From NCBI GenBank assembly GCA_017856235.1, contig JAFMFH010000003.1:1-64000 (forward strand): 64,000 nt of DNA. Reading direction: 5' to 3'. Positions within the stretch are counted from its first letter, which is position 1; each line of letters begins with the position of its first letter. This document shows, piece after piece, positions 56,087 through 64,000 of the stretch. Source of the DNA: Flavobacteriaceae bacterium (GTDB taxonomy: Bacteria; Bacteroidota; Bacteroidia; Flavobacteriales; Flavobacteriaceae). The position numbers and the translations under genes are program-made. The notes beneath the pieces were generated by a model. It searched no databases, was not told the origin of the DNA, and worked only from the letters and a program-made list of their open reading frames with translations.

Positions 56087-56575
56087 ATTATTTGTATACT
56101 TATAATTAATTATCTCAACTGAGTTAAAAATAATTTCGGACAGAATATGTAGCTGTATCATAAGATTAGATTCACTAATTATTTTTATAGGAATAAGATT
56201 GAAACTAAAAATAATCTTTGATAAAATCAGTAGTATTAACAGAAACTTTAACCCTCCAAATAAACATCCAAGAAGACTGTTTAGTAGGCCTAAGTATACA
56301 AATTTTATAAGTTTTGTGAATCCTTTTGCAATGAAAATAATAGCTGAATATGATAGCAGAAAAATTAAGATAAAGACTATAATATTTAATATGTCAAAAT
56401 TTATATTAATTAATTCTACTATCTGTCTTGAAATGATATCATCAAGGTTTGTTGAAATAAAAAAAGAAATAAAAATTCCAAAAAAACCAGATAGTTCAAT
56501 TATTAGTCCTTTACTATACCCCTTTATTATACCGTAACCTAATAATGCAATTAATATTAAATCAATTAAATTCAT
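56078..56575 (-). CDS. CvpA-family membrane protein
   Basis: 165 residues, four TM segments. MNLIDLILIALLGYGIIKGYSKGLIIEL is the CvpA/colicin V production signature. Family members affect envelope stress tolerance or septation, with no settled biochemical role. It is divergent from pheS (70 bp between) and its 3' end overlaps batE. Confidence 0.88.
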   Translation of the reverse strand: MNLIDLILIALLGYGIIKGYSKGLIIELSGFFGIFISFFISTNLDDIISRQIVELININFDILNIIVFILIFLLSYSAIIFIAKGFTKLIKFVYLGLLNSLLGCLFGGLKFLLILLILSKIIFSFNLIPIKIISESNLMIQLHILSEIIFNSVEIINYKYTNNLI

Positions 56576-56586
56576 AAAACTTAATA

Positions 56587-56594
56587 TATATTTG
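56587..56594 (+). promoter_or_regulatory. -7 box of the pheS promoter
   Basis: TATATTTG followed by C matches the -7 consensus fully, 51 bp before the pheS ATG. The leader of about 45 nt contains GGATCGTCATAGACG (56607-56621), partly able to fold, but I see no leader peptide or T-box. No -33 TTG at standard distance. Confidence 0.45.
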
Positions 56595-56645
56595 CAATAT
56601 ACAGAAGGATCGTCATAGACGTTTAATTTTATTAAAAAAATTAAT

Positions 56646-57650
56646 ATGATTGATAAACTAGATGAACATATTTACTATATCAAAAAATTCAAATCAAAAG
56701 ACATTGACGAGATAGAGTCTTTTAAGATTCGGTTTCTTGGCAGAAAGGGAATAATTAATGATTTATTTAGTGAATTTAAAAATGTCCCTTCTGATCAAAA
56801 AAAGGAGTATGGTCAAAAAATAAATGAGTTAAAAAATTTAACTCAGAATAAGTATGATGAATTAAAATTAAGTAACTCAAAGTCTGATAAAAGTATTTCA
56901 GAAGATTTAACAAAACCTGGATTCCCAATTCCTAAAGGAACTTTGCACCCAATAACTTTAATCAAGAATCAGATAATTGAAATTTTTTCAAAAGTTGGAT
57001 TTGAATTATCAGATGGGCCTGAAATTGAAGATGATTGGCATAATTTTACTGCTCTTAATCTTCCAAAGCATCATCCTGCAAGAGATATGCAAGACACTTT
57101 CTTCATACAACAAGATCCTGATGTTCTATTAAGAACTCATACATCTTCAGTACAGGTTAGGTATTTAGAAAATAATCCTCCTCCACTGAAAATTCTATCA
57201 CCTGGAAGAGTTTACAGAAATGAGGCTATTTCATCTAGATCTCATTGTATCTTTCATCAAGTTGAAGGAATCTATGTTGATGAAAACGTATCGTTTGCGG
57301 ATTTAAAACAGATGATTCTATATTTCACAAAGTCAATGTTTGGAAAGTCAAATTTAAGATTTAGACCTTCTTTCTTTCCATTCACTGAACCCAGTGCAGA
57401 AGTAGATATATATTGGGGACTTGAAACGGAAACCGATTATAGAATTACAAAGGGGACAGGTTGGCTTGAAATTATGGGCTGTGGTATGGTAGATCCACAT
57501 GTTCTAGAAAATTGTAATATTGATTCAGAAAAATATACTGGATACGCATTTGGATTAGGTATAGAGAGAATTGCAATGTTAATTTACCAAATCCCAGATA
57601 TTAGATTATTCTTTGAGAATGATGTAAGATTTTTAAATCAGTTTAAATAA
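56646..57650 (+). CDS. pheS: Phenylalanine-tRNA ligase alpha subunit
   Basis: 334 residues. N-terminal coiled-coil ([17 protein letters not shown]), then class II motifs: motif 1 around PKGTLHPI, motif 2 [10 protein letters not shown]...GRVYRNE and motif 3 [14 protein letters not shown] near the end. Forms a heterotetramer with PheT, which is not in the window. The stop lies 5 bp from the stop of the convergent aldehyde dehydrogenase gene. Confidence 0.97.
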   Translation: MIDKLDEHIYYIKKFKSKDIDEIESFKIRFLGRKGIINDLFSEFKNVPSDQKKEYGQKINELKNLTQNKYDELKLSNSKSDKSISEDLTKPGFPIPKGTLHPITLIKNQIIEIFSKVGFELSDGPEIEDDWHNFTALNLPKHHPARDMQDTFFIQQDPDVLLRTHTSSVQVRYLENNPPPLKILSPGRVYRNEAISSRSHCIFHQVEGIYVDENVSFADLKQMILYFTKSMFGKSNLRFRPSFFPFTEPSAEVDIYWGLETETDYRITKGTGWLEIMGCGMVDPHVLENCNIDSEKYTGYAFGLGIERIAMLIYQIPDIRLFFENDVRFLNQFK

Positions 57651-57655
57651 TTAAT

Positions 57656-59194
57656 TTATTCTAATTCAAATTTTATTCCTTGGGCTAGGGGAAGTTCAGA
57701 TGAGAAATTGATTGTATTTGTTTGTCTTCTCATGTAGATTTTCCAAGCATCAGAACCACTTTCTCTTCCACCACCAGTATCTTTTTCACCACCGAATGCA
57801 CCCCCAATTTCTGCACCAGAAGTTCCTATGTTAACATTTGCTATACCACAATCACTTCCCCAATGTGATAAGAATAATTCAGCATCTTTTAAATTATTTG
57901 TCATAATTGCAGAGGAAAGCCCTTGATCAACCTCATTTTGAATTTCAATTGCATTTTCTAAATCTCCAGAATACTTTATAAGGTATAATATTGGAGCAAA
58001 TGTTTCTTTATGTACAATTTTTAATGAATGATCAACTTCTGCAATAACAGGTTTTACATAACATCCGCTATCATATTGATTTCCAGATAACACACCACCC
58101 TCAACTAACCAATTACCTCCTTCTTTTTCAATCTGAGATAGAGCTTCTTCATAAGATTTTACTGCATCTAAATCAATCAGAGGACCTACATGCATATTGG
58201 GATCAAGTGGATTACCAATTTTAATTTGACTGTAAGCTTTAACTAAAGCATCTTTAACTTTTTCATATACTTTTTTATGAACAATAAGTCTTCTTGTTGA
58301 AGTACATCTTTGTCCACAAGTTCCAACTGCACCAAAAACAGTTCCCATAATTGTCATCTTTAAATCAGCTTCAGGAGTAACTATAATTGCATTATTGCCT
58401 CCAAGCTCTAGTAAAGTTTTACCTAATCTAGCTCCTACCTTTTCAGCAACAATTTTCCCCATTCTAGTTGACCCTGTCGCCGATAGAAGAGGTATATTTT
58501 TAGACTCAGATAATAACTCACCAATTTTGTAATCACCATTAATTAGACATGAAACACCTTCTGGAATTTTATTTTCTTTGAAAACCTCACCAATTAATTT
58601 CTGACAAATTATACTGCACAATGGAGTTTTTTCACTTGGTTTCCAAATTGTTACATTACCACATACCCATGCTAATGCAACATTCCAACTCCAAACTGCG
58701 ACAGGAAAATTAAATGCAGAAATAATACCAATTACTCCAAGGGGGTGATACTGTTCATACATTCTATGTGTAGGTCTTTCAGAGTGCATTGTTAGTCCGT
58801 GTAGTTGTCTTGAAAGACCAACTGCAAAATCACATATATCAATCATTTCCTGAACTTCACCAAGTCCCTCTTGATAGGATTTGCCCATTTCATATGATAC
58901 TAAAGTTCCTAGTAATTCTTTTTCTTCTCTTAATTTATTTCCAAATTGTCTAACTAATTCTCCCCTCTTTGGTGCTGGAATTTTTCTAAAATCATCAAAA
59001 GCTTTTTTAGAAATTTTAATAATATAATCAAAGTCTTTTTTTGACCCACATGATACTTCTCGAATTAATTTACCATCTACAGGAGAAACACTTTTAATAA
59101 CTTCTCCAGAACCAAACCAATTATTTCCACTAGAGCATCCATTGGCTAATTGATCAATATTATACTTATCAAATAATTTATCTAAATTTTTCAT
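57656..59194 (-). CDS. ALDH7-type aldehyde dehydrogenase (aminoadipate semialdehyde)
   Basis: 512 residues. Catalytic Glu263 in LLELGGNNA and Cys297 in CGQRCTSTRR, with FNFPVAVWSWNVALAWVCGN and WKPSEKTPLC, which match the ALDH7 (antiquitin/AmaB) group. This group oxidises alpha-aminoadipate semialdehyde in lysine breakdown. The gene follows pyk by 2 bp on the same strand, but no other lysine catabolic gene is nearby, so the substrate remains likely but unproven. Confidence 0.88.
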   Translation of the reverse strand: MKNLDKLFDKYNIDQLANGCSSGNNWFGSGEVIKSVSPVDGKLIREVSCGSKKDFDYIIKISKKAFDDFRKIPAPKRGELVRQFGNKLREEKELLGTLVSYEMGKSYQEGLGEVQEMIDICDFAVGLSRQLHGLTMHSERPTHRMYEQYHPLGVIGIISAFNFPVAVWSWNVALAWVCGNVTIWKPSEKTPLCSIICQKLIGEVFKENKIPEGVSCLINGDYKIGELLSESKNIPLLSATGSTRMGKIVAEKVGARLGKTLLELGGNNAIIVTPEADLKMTIMGTVFGAVGTCGQRCTSTRRLIVHKKVYEKVKDALVKAYSQIKIGNPLDPNMHVGPLIDLDAVKSYEEALSQIEKEGGNWLVEGGVLSGNQYDSGCYVKPVIAEVDHSLKIVHKETFAPILYLIKYSGDLENAIEIQNEVDQGLSSAIMTNNLKDAELFLSHWGSDCGIANVNIGTSGAEIGGAFGGEKDTGGGRESGSDAWKIYMRRQTNTINFSSELPLAQGIKFELE

Positions 59195-59196
59195 AA

Positions 59197-60627
59197 CTAT
59201 ATTTTTGATACACGAATAGTATTTACCATACCTTTTTTTTCAATTGGCATTGATGTAAGGTTTACAACTTTGTCATTTTTTTGCAGAATATTATTATCAA
59301 TAGCAATTTTATTAATTTCTTCAATTGTTCTATCAGTACTTTCTGTCCCATTATAAAAGAAAGCTTTTACTCCCCATAATAAATTAAGCTGAGTTAATAT
59401 TCTCTTATTTGATGTAAAAACTAGAACGTGGGTTTTAGGTCTCCAAGAGGATATTTGATATGCTGTATAACCACTATTTGTTAGTGTGCTAATAGCTTTT
59501 GCCTTTGTATCATTAGCAATTTTAGCTGCATGATAACAAATGGATTTTGTTATAAACCTTTCTGATTCATAATCAGTTGGGTGTTTATGTTTTAAAGAAA
59601 TTAAATCAGAATTCTCTACTTTAGCTATAATTTGAGAGATTGTTTTAATTACTTCAATAGGATGATCTCCAACCGAAGTTTCTCCAGAAAGCATTACTGC
59701 ATCCGCACCATCCATAATTGAATTTGCAACATCATTAACCTCAGCTCTATTCGGGTTCAAGCTCTTCATCATACTCTCCATCATTTGAGTAGCAATTATT
59801 ACTGGTATTCTAGCTTTTTTTGCCTTATAAACTAATTTTTTTTGAATTAGAGGGACTTCAGTAGGATTGATTTCAACTCCAAGATCACCTCTAGCAACCA
59901 TAATACCACTAGCAGATTTCATGATTTCATCAATATTTTTAACTCCTTCAGGTTTTTCAATTTTTGCAATTATTGGGATTCTATGATTGGTAGTTTTATC
60001 TAATAATTTTATTAATGATTCTATATCAGAACTATTCCTTACAAATGAAAGTGCAATCCAATCTACATTTTGTTTTGCAGAAAAAATCGCATCCTCAATA
60101 TCTTTCTCAGTTAGTGCAGGTTGGGAAATATTAGTATTTGGTAAATTAAATCCTTTTTTGGAAGACAGTATTCCGCCCTGAATTACTTCAGCTATAATTT
60201 CATCTTTTTTATCTATAACAATAACCTTAAGAATAATTTTTCCATCATCTATAAGAATCTTCTCACCTTTTTTTATATCCTTTGCAAGATTATTGTAATT
60301 AAGGTATAATTTCTTATTATCCCCTTTAAACTCTTTGCCGGTTTTAATAATTATATTATCTCCTTCTACAAGCTTAGTATTTTTAACAACTTCTCCTATC
60401 CTAAGCTTAGGTCCTTGAAGATCAGCAAGAATTGAAGTATTTGTTGATAGGAGATCATTAATTTTTCTTATTTCCTGAATAAGTTTTTCCGCTTCTTTAT
60501 GAGTTGAATGCGAAAAGTTAATTCTTAAGACATCAACACCTTCTTTAATAAGACTCTTAATATTTTCAACTGAAGATGAAGCTGGGCCAAGAGTAGCAAT
60601 TATTTTAGTTTTCTTTATCCTTTTCAT
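59197..60627 (-). CDS. pyk: Pyruvate kinase
   Basis: 476 residues. MKRIKKTKIIATLGPASSSVENI at the start, MVARGDLGVEINP, and AVMLSGETSVGDHPIE are family signatures for substrate and metal sites. It makes pyruvate and ATP from phosphoenolpyruvate in glycolysis. Its ATG overlaps the stop of the small upstream gene by 4 bp. Confidence 0.96.
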   Translation of the reverse strand: MKRIKKTKIIATLGPASSSVENIKSLIKEGVDVLRINFSHSTHKEAEKLIQEIRKINDLLSTNTSILADLQGPKLRIGEVVKNTKLVEGDNIIIKTGKEFKGDNKKLYLNYNNLAKDIKKGEKILIDDGKIILKVIVIDKKDEIIAEVIQGGILSSKKGFNLPNTNISQPALTEKDIEDAIFSAKQNVDWIALSFVRNSSDIESLIKLLDKTTNHRIPIIAKIEKPEGVKNIDEIMKSASGIMVARGDLGVEINPTEVPLIQKKLVYKAKKARIPVIIATQMMESMMKSLNPNRAEVNDVANSIMDGADAVMLSGETSVGDHPIEVIKTISQIIAKVENSDLISLKHKHPTDYESERFITKSICYHAAKIANDTKAKAISTLTNSGYTAYQISSWRPKTHVLVFTSNKRILTQLNLLWGVKAFFYNGTESTDRTIEEINKIAIDNNILQKNDKVVNLTSMPIEKKGMVNTIRVSKI

Positions 60628-61089
60628 ATTTCAAAATTAAAATTTTCAAATGTTTGTTCTTCAGATAATATATAAGTAAATGATATATGTGGAATTTTTG
60701 ACATTTTTTCAATCAAATTTAATGTTGAAAAGTAGCAGTTTTGTTTAATAAAGAAGTCTACCTCTTTATGTGATTCAATCAAAGATAACTCTTTTGAGCT
60801 TGAGAAACTAAAAAGAGAATCTTTAAGACTGGACTCATTACCTTCAATCATATATTTATTTTCAAAAAGTTCAAAGTCAATCCCTTTTTCATTTATTTTC
60901 CATTCAAAACATGGAACTTTGTAGGTACCATCTATAAGAATATCATTTTTTGATCTTATAAAATTTGTATAACAGTATTTATTTATTTGGAAGGCAAGAG
61001 AATAAATTTTTAGATTTGAATGTATAGCAATTAATTTGTAAGTATCCTCTTTAGCTGATTCAAGTTTGAAAATTTTTTTGATAACTCAA
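60624..61089 (-). CDS. IPExxxVDY-like small protein, frame broken by a seven-A run
   Basis: Family call is moderate, made from position between fabF and pyk, length and sequence. The frame that ends at 60624 is open back to a TGA at 61086-61088, with no ATG, GTG or TTG before Met at 60851. Yet that upstream part reads as good protein: KLESAKEDTYKLIAIHSN. On the minus strand a TTG at 61087-61089 lies 10 bp after the fabF stop and would start this protein if the run of seven A (61073-61079) had six. The corrected protein has 154 residues, the family size. The name-giving motif is degenerate (IESHKEVDF). An ATT or ATC start is an alternative. Function unknown; it overlaps pyk by 4 bp. Confidence 0.55.
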
Positions 61090-61099
61090 TGAATTATTA

Positions 61100-62350
61100 C
61101 TAATTAATTTTTTTAAATATAACGCATGCATTATGGCCACCAAATCCAAATGTATTTGACATTGCAACATTTATTTCCTTTTTTTGAGCGGAGGAGAAAG
61201 TAAAGTTCAATTCGGAATCAATATTATCATCATCATTAAAATGATTAATAGTTGGAGGGACTATACCATGCTTCATTGCTAGCAAACAAGAAATAGATTC
61301 AATAGCACCTGCGGCTCCTAATAAGTGACCTGTCATTGATTTAGTGGAATTTATATTTAAATTGTATGAATGATCTTGAAAAACATTCTTAACTGCCATA
61401 GATTCTGCAACATCTCCCAGCGGTGTTGAGGTACCGTGCATATTAATATGATCAACATCAGTATAATCAAGACCAGCATCATCTAAACAGTTTTTCATAA
61501 CTTTAATTGCACCTCTTCCCTCTGGATGTGGTGCTGTCATATGATAAGCATCACATGATAATCCACCTCCAGCAAGTTCTGCATATATTTTAGCCCCTCT
61601 ATTAATTGCATGTTCATATTCTTCTAAAATTAATGCTCCAGCACCTTCACCAAGGACGAATCCATCTCTGTCTCTATCAAATGGTCTAGAAGCTGATGCT
61701 GGATCATCATTTCTTGTAGATAATGCATGCATTGCATTAAATCCAGCTACCCCAGCAATTGTTATTGGTGCCTCTGAGCCACCAGCAACAATTACATCGG
61801 CATGACCAATTCTAATATAATTTAATGCATCAATTAAAGCATTGGAAGATGAAGCGCAAGCAGATACAGTTGCATAGTTTGGACCTTGAAAACCATATTT
61901 CATTGCTATAAGACCAGGAGCAATATCTGGAATCATTTTTGGAATAAAGAAAGGATTAAACCTAGGAGTTCCATCTCCGTCTGCAAAATTTAAAACCTCA
62001 TTTTGAAATGTTTCTAATCCTCCGATACCAGCCCCCCAAATTACACCTATCCTATCATAATTTGGACTACTTTCAATTAATTTGGAATCATTAATCGCCT
62101 CTTTGGCAGCCACGATTCCATATTGAGAAAAACGGTCATATCTTCTATATTCTTTTTTTTCAAAGTGGTCTTCGGGATTAAATCCTTTTAGCTCACAGGC
62201 AAACTTTGTTTTAAAATTTGAAGTATCAAAATGAGTAATATTAGCACAACCACTAGTACCACTTACAAGACCATTCCAATATGAGTCTAAGTCATTACCA
62301 ATTGGAGTTAAAGCTCCCATTCCAGTTACTACAACTCTTCTTGATGTCAT
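61100..62350 (-). CDS. fabF: 3-oxoacyl-ACP synthase II
   Basis: 416 residues. Catalytic triad: Cys in TVSACASSSNALIDA near residue 163, His in NMHGTSTPLGD near 303 and His in KSMTGHLLGAAGAIE near 340. It condenses malonyl-ACP with acyl-ACP in fatty acid elongation. It follows acpP by 9 bp. In relatives rnc is usually next; here only 10 bp separate its stop from the TTG of the small frameshifted gene. Confidence 0.97.
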   Translation of the reverse strand: MTSRRVVVTGMGALTPIGNDLDSYWNGLVSGTSGCANITHFDTSNFKTKFACELKGFNPEDHFEKKEYRRYDRFSQYGIVAAKEAINDSKLIESSPNYDRIGVIWGAGIGGLETFQNEVLNFADGDGTPRFNPFFIPKMIPDIAPGLIAMKYGFQGPNYATVSACASSSNALIDALNYIRIGHADVIVAGGSEAPITIAGVAGFNAMHALSTRNDDPASASRPFDRDRDGFVLGEGAGALILEEYEHAINRGAKIYAELAGGGLSCDAYHMTAPHPEGRGAIKVMKNCLDDAGLDYTDVDHINMHGTSTPLGDVAESMAVKNVFQDHSYNLNINSTKSMTGHLLGAAGAIESISCLLAMKHGIVPPTINHFNDDDNIDSELNFTFSSAQKKEINVAMSNTFGFGGHNACVIFKKIN

Positions 62351-62359
62351 TAATTAAAT

Positions 62360-62593
62360 TTATTTTGATTTTTCTATAAACTCAATAGCTTGACCAACAG
62401 AAATAATGTTCTCAGCCTGGTCATCAGGTATTTGAATATCGAATTCTTTTTCGAATTCCATTATTAATTCTACAGTATCTAGAGAATCTGCACCAAGATC
62501 ATTTGTAAAACTTGCCTCAGGAACAACTTCGTTCTCATCAACCCCTAATTTATCTACTATTATTGCTTTTACTCTTGAAGAAATATCTGACAT
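62360..62593 (-). CDS. acpP: Acyl carrier protein
   Basis: From ATG 62593 ([18 protein letters not shown]) the protein has 77 residues, the normal size; an upstream in-frame start would add ten residues. The phosphopantetheine serine is in [17 protein letters not shown]. It carries fatty acyl chains and is the probable target of the transferase at 2033. It precedes fabF. A -7 box lies 27 bp upstream. Confidence 0.97.
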   Translation of the reverse strand: MSDISSRVKAIIVDKLGVDENEVVPEASFTNDLGADSLDTVELIMEFEKEFDIQIPDDQAENIISVGQAIEFIEKSK

Positions 62594-62620
62594 AATATAT
62601 TTATTTATGAGTTCAGTTGA

Positions 62621-62628
62621 CAAAATTA
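62621..62628 (-). promoter_or_regulatory. -7 box of the acpP-fabF promoter
   Basis: The minus strand reads TAATTTTG, a perfect TAnnTTTG match, 27 bp before the acpP ATG. No TTG at the normal -33 distance (the nearest is 12 nt away). Pattern match only. Confidence 0.5.
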
Positions 62629-62726
62629 AAAAACTTTAATCAAAACTCGTGTAAAATTCTAAATTATACCTTTATTTGTTAAATAAAAAAGTTTTTCATA
62701 AAAGTTATGAACCGCTCAAATTATTT

Positions 62727-63293
62727 ATGAATAATAAAATTGTAGTTTTTATATCTGGTAGGGGTTCTAACGCCATAAATATTATTAATTACTTCAGTAA
62801 TAATGATGATTTTTACGTTTCACATGTCTTCTCAAACAATAAGCATTCTGATTTTGTTAATCATTTAAAAAACACAAATGTTCAATATTTTTTATTTAAA
62901 GATGCTGAAATTAGTGGTAAGGTTTTTAACGAACTTAAAAAGATAAAACCTAAGCTAATAATCCTAGCAGGGTTCCTAAAAAAAATTCCTCTTTCATATA
63001 TAAAGTTTTTCAAAAATAAAATTATTAATATTCATCCATCTCTTCTTCCTAAGTATGGTGGAAAAGGAATGTACGGATTAAATATCCATAAAAAGGTTAT
63101 TGAAAATAAAGAAGCCGAAACAGGTATTTCTATTCACTATGTTTCAGAAGATTATGATTCAGGTAAAATTATATTCCAAAAGAAATTAAAAGTAGATAAA
63201 TATGACACACCTGAAAAACTTGAAGAAAAAATTCATAAGTTAGAGTATCAATATTTTCCCAAAGTAATAGAATCTCTTTTAAAAAAAATATGA
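62727..63293 (+). CDS. purN: Phosphoribosylglycinamide formyltransferase
   Basis: From ATG 62727 (MNNKIVVFISGRGSNAINIIN) the protein has 188 residues, the family length; a TTG at 62676 adds 17 unrelated residues. The folate-site motif INIHPSLLPKYGGKGMYG and SIHYVSEDYDSGKII are clear. It formylates GAR in purine synthesis using 10-formyl-THF. Divergent from acpP; its stop overlaps the rnhA start by 4 bp. Confidence 0.94.
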   Translation: MNNKIVVFISGRGSNAINIINYFSNNDDFYVSHVFSNNKHSDFVNHLKNTNVQYFLFKDAEISGKVFNELKKIKPKLIILAGFLKKIPLSYIKFFKNKIINIHPSLLPKYGGKGMYGLNIHKKVIENKEAETGISIHYVSEDYDSGKIIFQKKLKVDKYDTPEKLEEKIHKLEYQYFPKVIESLLKKI

Positions 63294-63751
63294 ATAAGTC
63301 AATTACTATTTATACAGATGGTTCGTCAATAGGAAACCCTGGACCTGGTGGTTACGGAATAGTTATGCTAGTAGAAGGCGAAGATTACAAAAAAGAATTT
63401 AGCCAGGGGTTCAAATTGACAACTAACAATAGAATGGAGCTTTTAGCAGTAATAATTGCTCTTGAAAAAATCAAGATTAAAAATTCTAATGTTACTATAT
63501 TTACTGATTCAAAATATGTTTCAGATGCAGTTGAAAAAGGCTGGGTATTTGACTGGAAGAGAAAAAATTTTAAGAACAAAAAAAATCCTGATTTATGGAT
63601 ACGATTTTTAAATATTTACAATGAGCATAAAATTAAATTTCATTGGGTAAAAGGACACAGCAATGACTTTTACAATGATAGGTGTGATCTTTTAGCAAAT
63701 AATGCTGCTCAAGGTTCAAGCCTAATTGAAGATTCAGGTTATACTAACTAA
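63290..63751 (+). CDS. rnhA: Ribonuclease HI
   Basis: 153 residues. Catalytic acids are visible in order: Asp in IYTDGSSIGNPG, Glu in NRMELLAV, Asp in FTDSKYVS, and Asp in GHSNDFYNDRCDLLAN. It degrades RNA in RNA-DNA hybrids. It starts 4 bp inside purN (ATGA) and continues into a sugar-kinase-like gene 10 bp later. Confidence 0.95.
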   Translation: MNKSITIYTDGSSIGNPGPGGYGIVMLVEGEDYKKEFSQGFKLTTNNRMELLAVIIALEKIKIKNSNVTIFTDSKYVSDAVEKGWVFDWKRKNFKNKKNPDLWIRFLNIYNEHKIKFHWVKGHSNDFYNDRCDLLANNAAQGSSLIEDSGYTN

Positions 63752-63761
63752 AATCAATTAA

Positions 63762-64000
63762 ATGTCAAACAAATCATTATTAATAGTAGCTTCATTAGCA
63801 TATGATGGAATCGAAACTATTGAGTATAAAGTTGATCGAACATTAGGTGGAGCAGGATCATTCATATGTTTGTCTGTAAAACATTTTGACTGTATCTCTT
63901 CAATAATATCAGTTGTAGGTAATGATTTTCATAATGAAGATCTAGAATTACTTAAATCTTGTGGTGTAGACATATCAGGAATAGAAATTAAAAAAAATGA
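63762..64000 (+). CDS. PfkB-family sugar kinase, 3' end missing
   Basis: ATG at 63762 opens a frame that runs off the window (79 codons visible). SNKSLLIVASLAYDGIETI, GGAGSFICLSVKHF and ISVVGNDFHNEDLELLKSCGVDISGI match the N-terminal half of PfkB/ribokinase-type proteins. The substrate is unknown; the active-site C-terminal motif lies outside. Its 10-bp spacing after rnhA suggests the same operon. Confidence 0.82.
   Translation, partial: MSNKSLLIVASLAYDGIETIEYKVDRTLGGAGSFICLSVKHFDCISSIISVVGNDFHNEDLELLKSCGVDISGIEIKKN

Noticed and set aside
56199-56537. 112-residue open frame antisense to cvpA
   Set aside because: CvpA on the minus strand has a clear family N-terminus and TM pattern; the antisense product is a Lys/Ile-rich shadow.

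Overview
The window is a dense, very AT-rich chromosomal segment of a Bacteroidota bacterium, most likely a small-genome marine member of Flavobacteriia. Grounds: suf operon order with a DUF59 gene and a DUF3078 outer-membrane-type protein, a moxR-DUF58-batABCDE operon, purN/acpP/fabF/pyk grouping, DUF3127, TonB-dependent receptor with the Bacteroidota-type signal peptide ending in FSQ, azurin and cytochrome c lipoproteins, and many -7 boxes of the Bacteroidota form TAnnTTTG. The assignment is from gene content and order, not from a database search. No tRNA, rRNA, CRISPR array, insertion sequence or prophage is visible, and no stretch above 300 bases lacks a gene.

Layout. 1-2039: rplU (5' cut off), rpmA, then ahcY in reverse. 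2033-6049: phosphopantetheinyl transferase, a PnuC-type transporter, a NadR-type kinase, a TPP riboswitch and the TonB-dependent receptor it controls, which together look like a thiamine uptake locus. 6108-7338: greA, HIT protein and DUF3127. 7339-12649 (reverse): rplM-rpsI-rpsB-tsf and polA. 12727-15144: tadA, a small membrane protein, aspS. 15165-21688 (reverse): TetR-TolC-adaptor-RND efflux operon. 21793-25826: a GGPP-synthase-like gene, lycopene cyclase, ZIP metal transporter, thiL. 25965-32355: sufBCDSE, DUF59, DUF3078. 32357-34782: glycosyltransferase, nadD, gmk. 34824-43169: a divergent sugar-oxidation locus (DUF1080, two TIM-barrel isomerase-like proteins, Gfo/Idh/MocA dehydrogenase, MFS permease, GMC dehydrogenase with small subunit, cytochrome c, azurin). 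43250-47330: EamA transporter, trans-sulfuration enzyme, LpxH, HflX. 47417-56086: MoxR/Bat operon. 56078-60627: cvpA, pheS, an ALDH7-type aldehyde dehydrogenase, pyk. 60624-64000: a small frameshifted gene, fabF, acpP, purN, rnhA, and the start of a PfkB-type sugar kinase.

The most interesting locus is the sugar-oxidation cluster. A GMC flavoenzyme with a C-x5-C-x3-C-P motif, its Tat-type small subunit, and nearby cytochrome c and azurin could oxidise a glycoside in the periplasm to a 3-keto-glycoside and pass electrons to the respiratory chain; the divergent operon carries the keto-glycoside hydrolase/lyase-type, isomerase-type and dehydrogenase proteins and a permease to process the product. 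This is inference from family knowledge. Second is the TPP-riboswitch receptor, which suggests that the PnuC/NadR-like pair next to it handles thiamine rather than nicotinamide riboside. Third, several convergent gene pairs overlap or touch at their stop codons, leaving no room for ordinary terminators, and two genes have a -7 promoter box only 4-6 nt before the start codon, which predicts leaderless mRNAs. A small gene after fabF is broken by a seven-A run, and rnc, which normally sits there in relatives, is absent.
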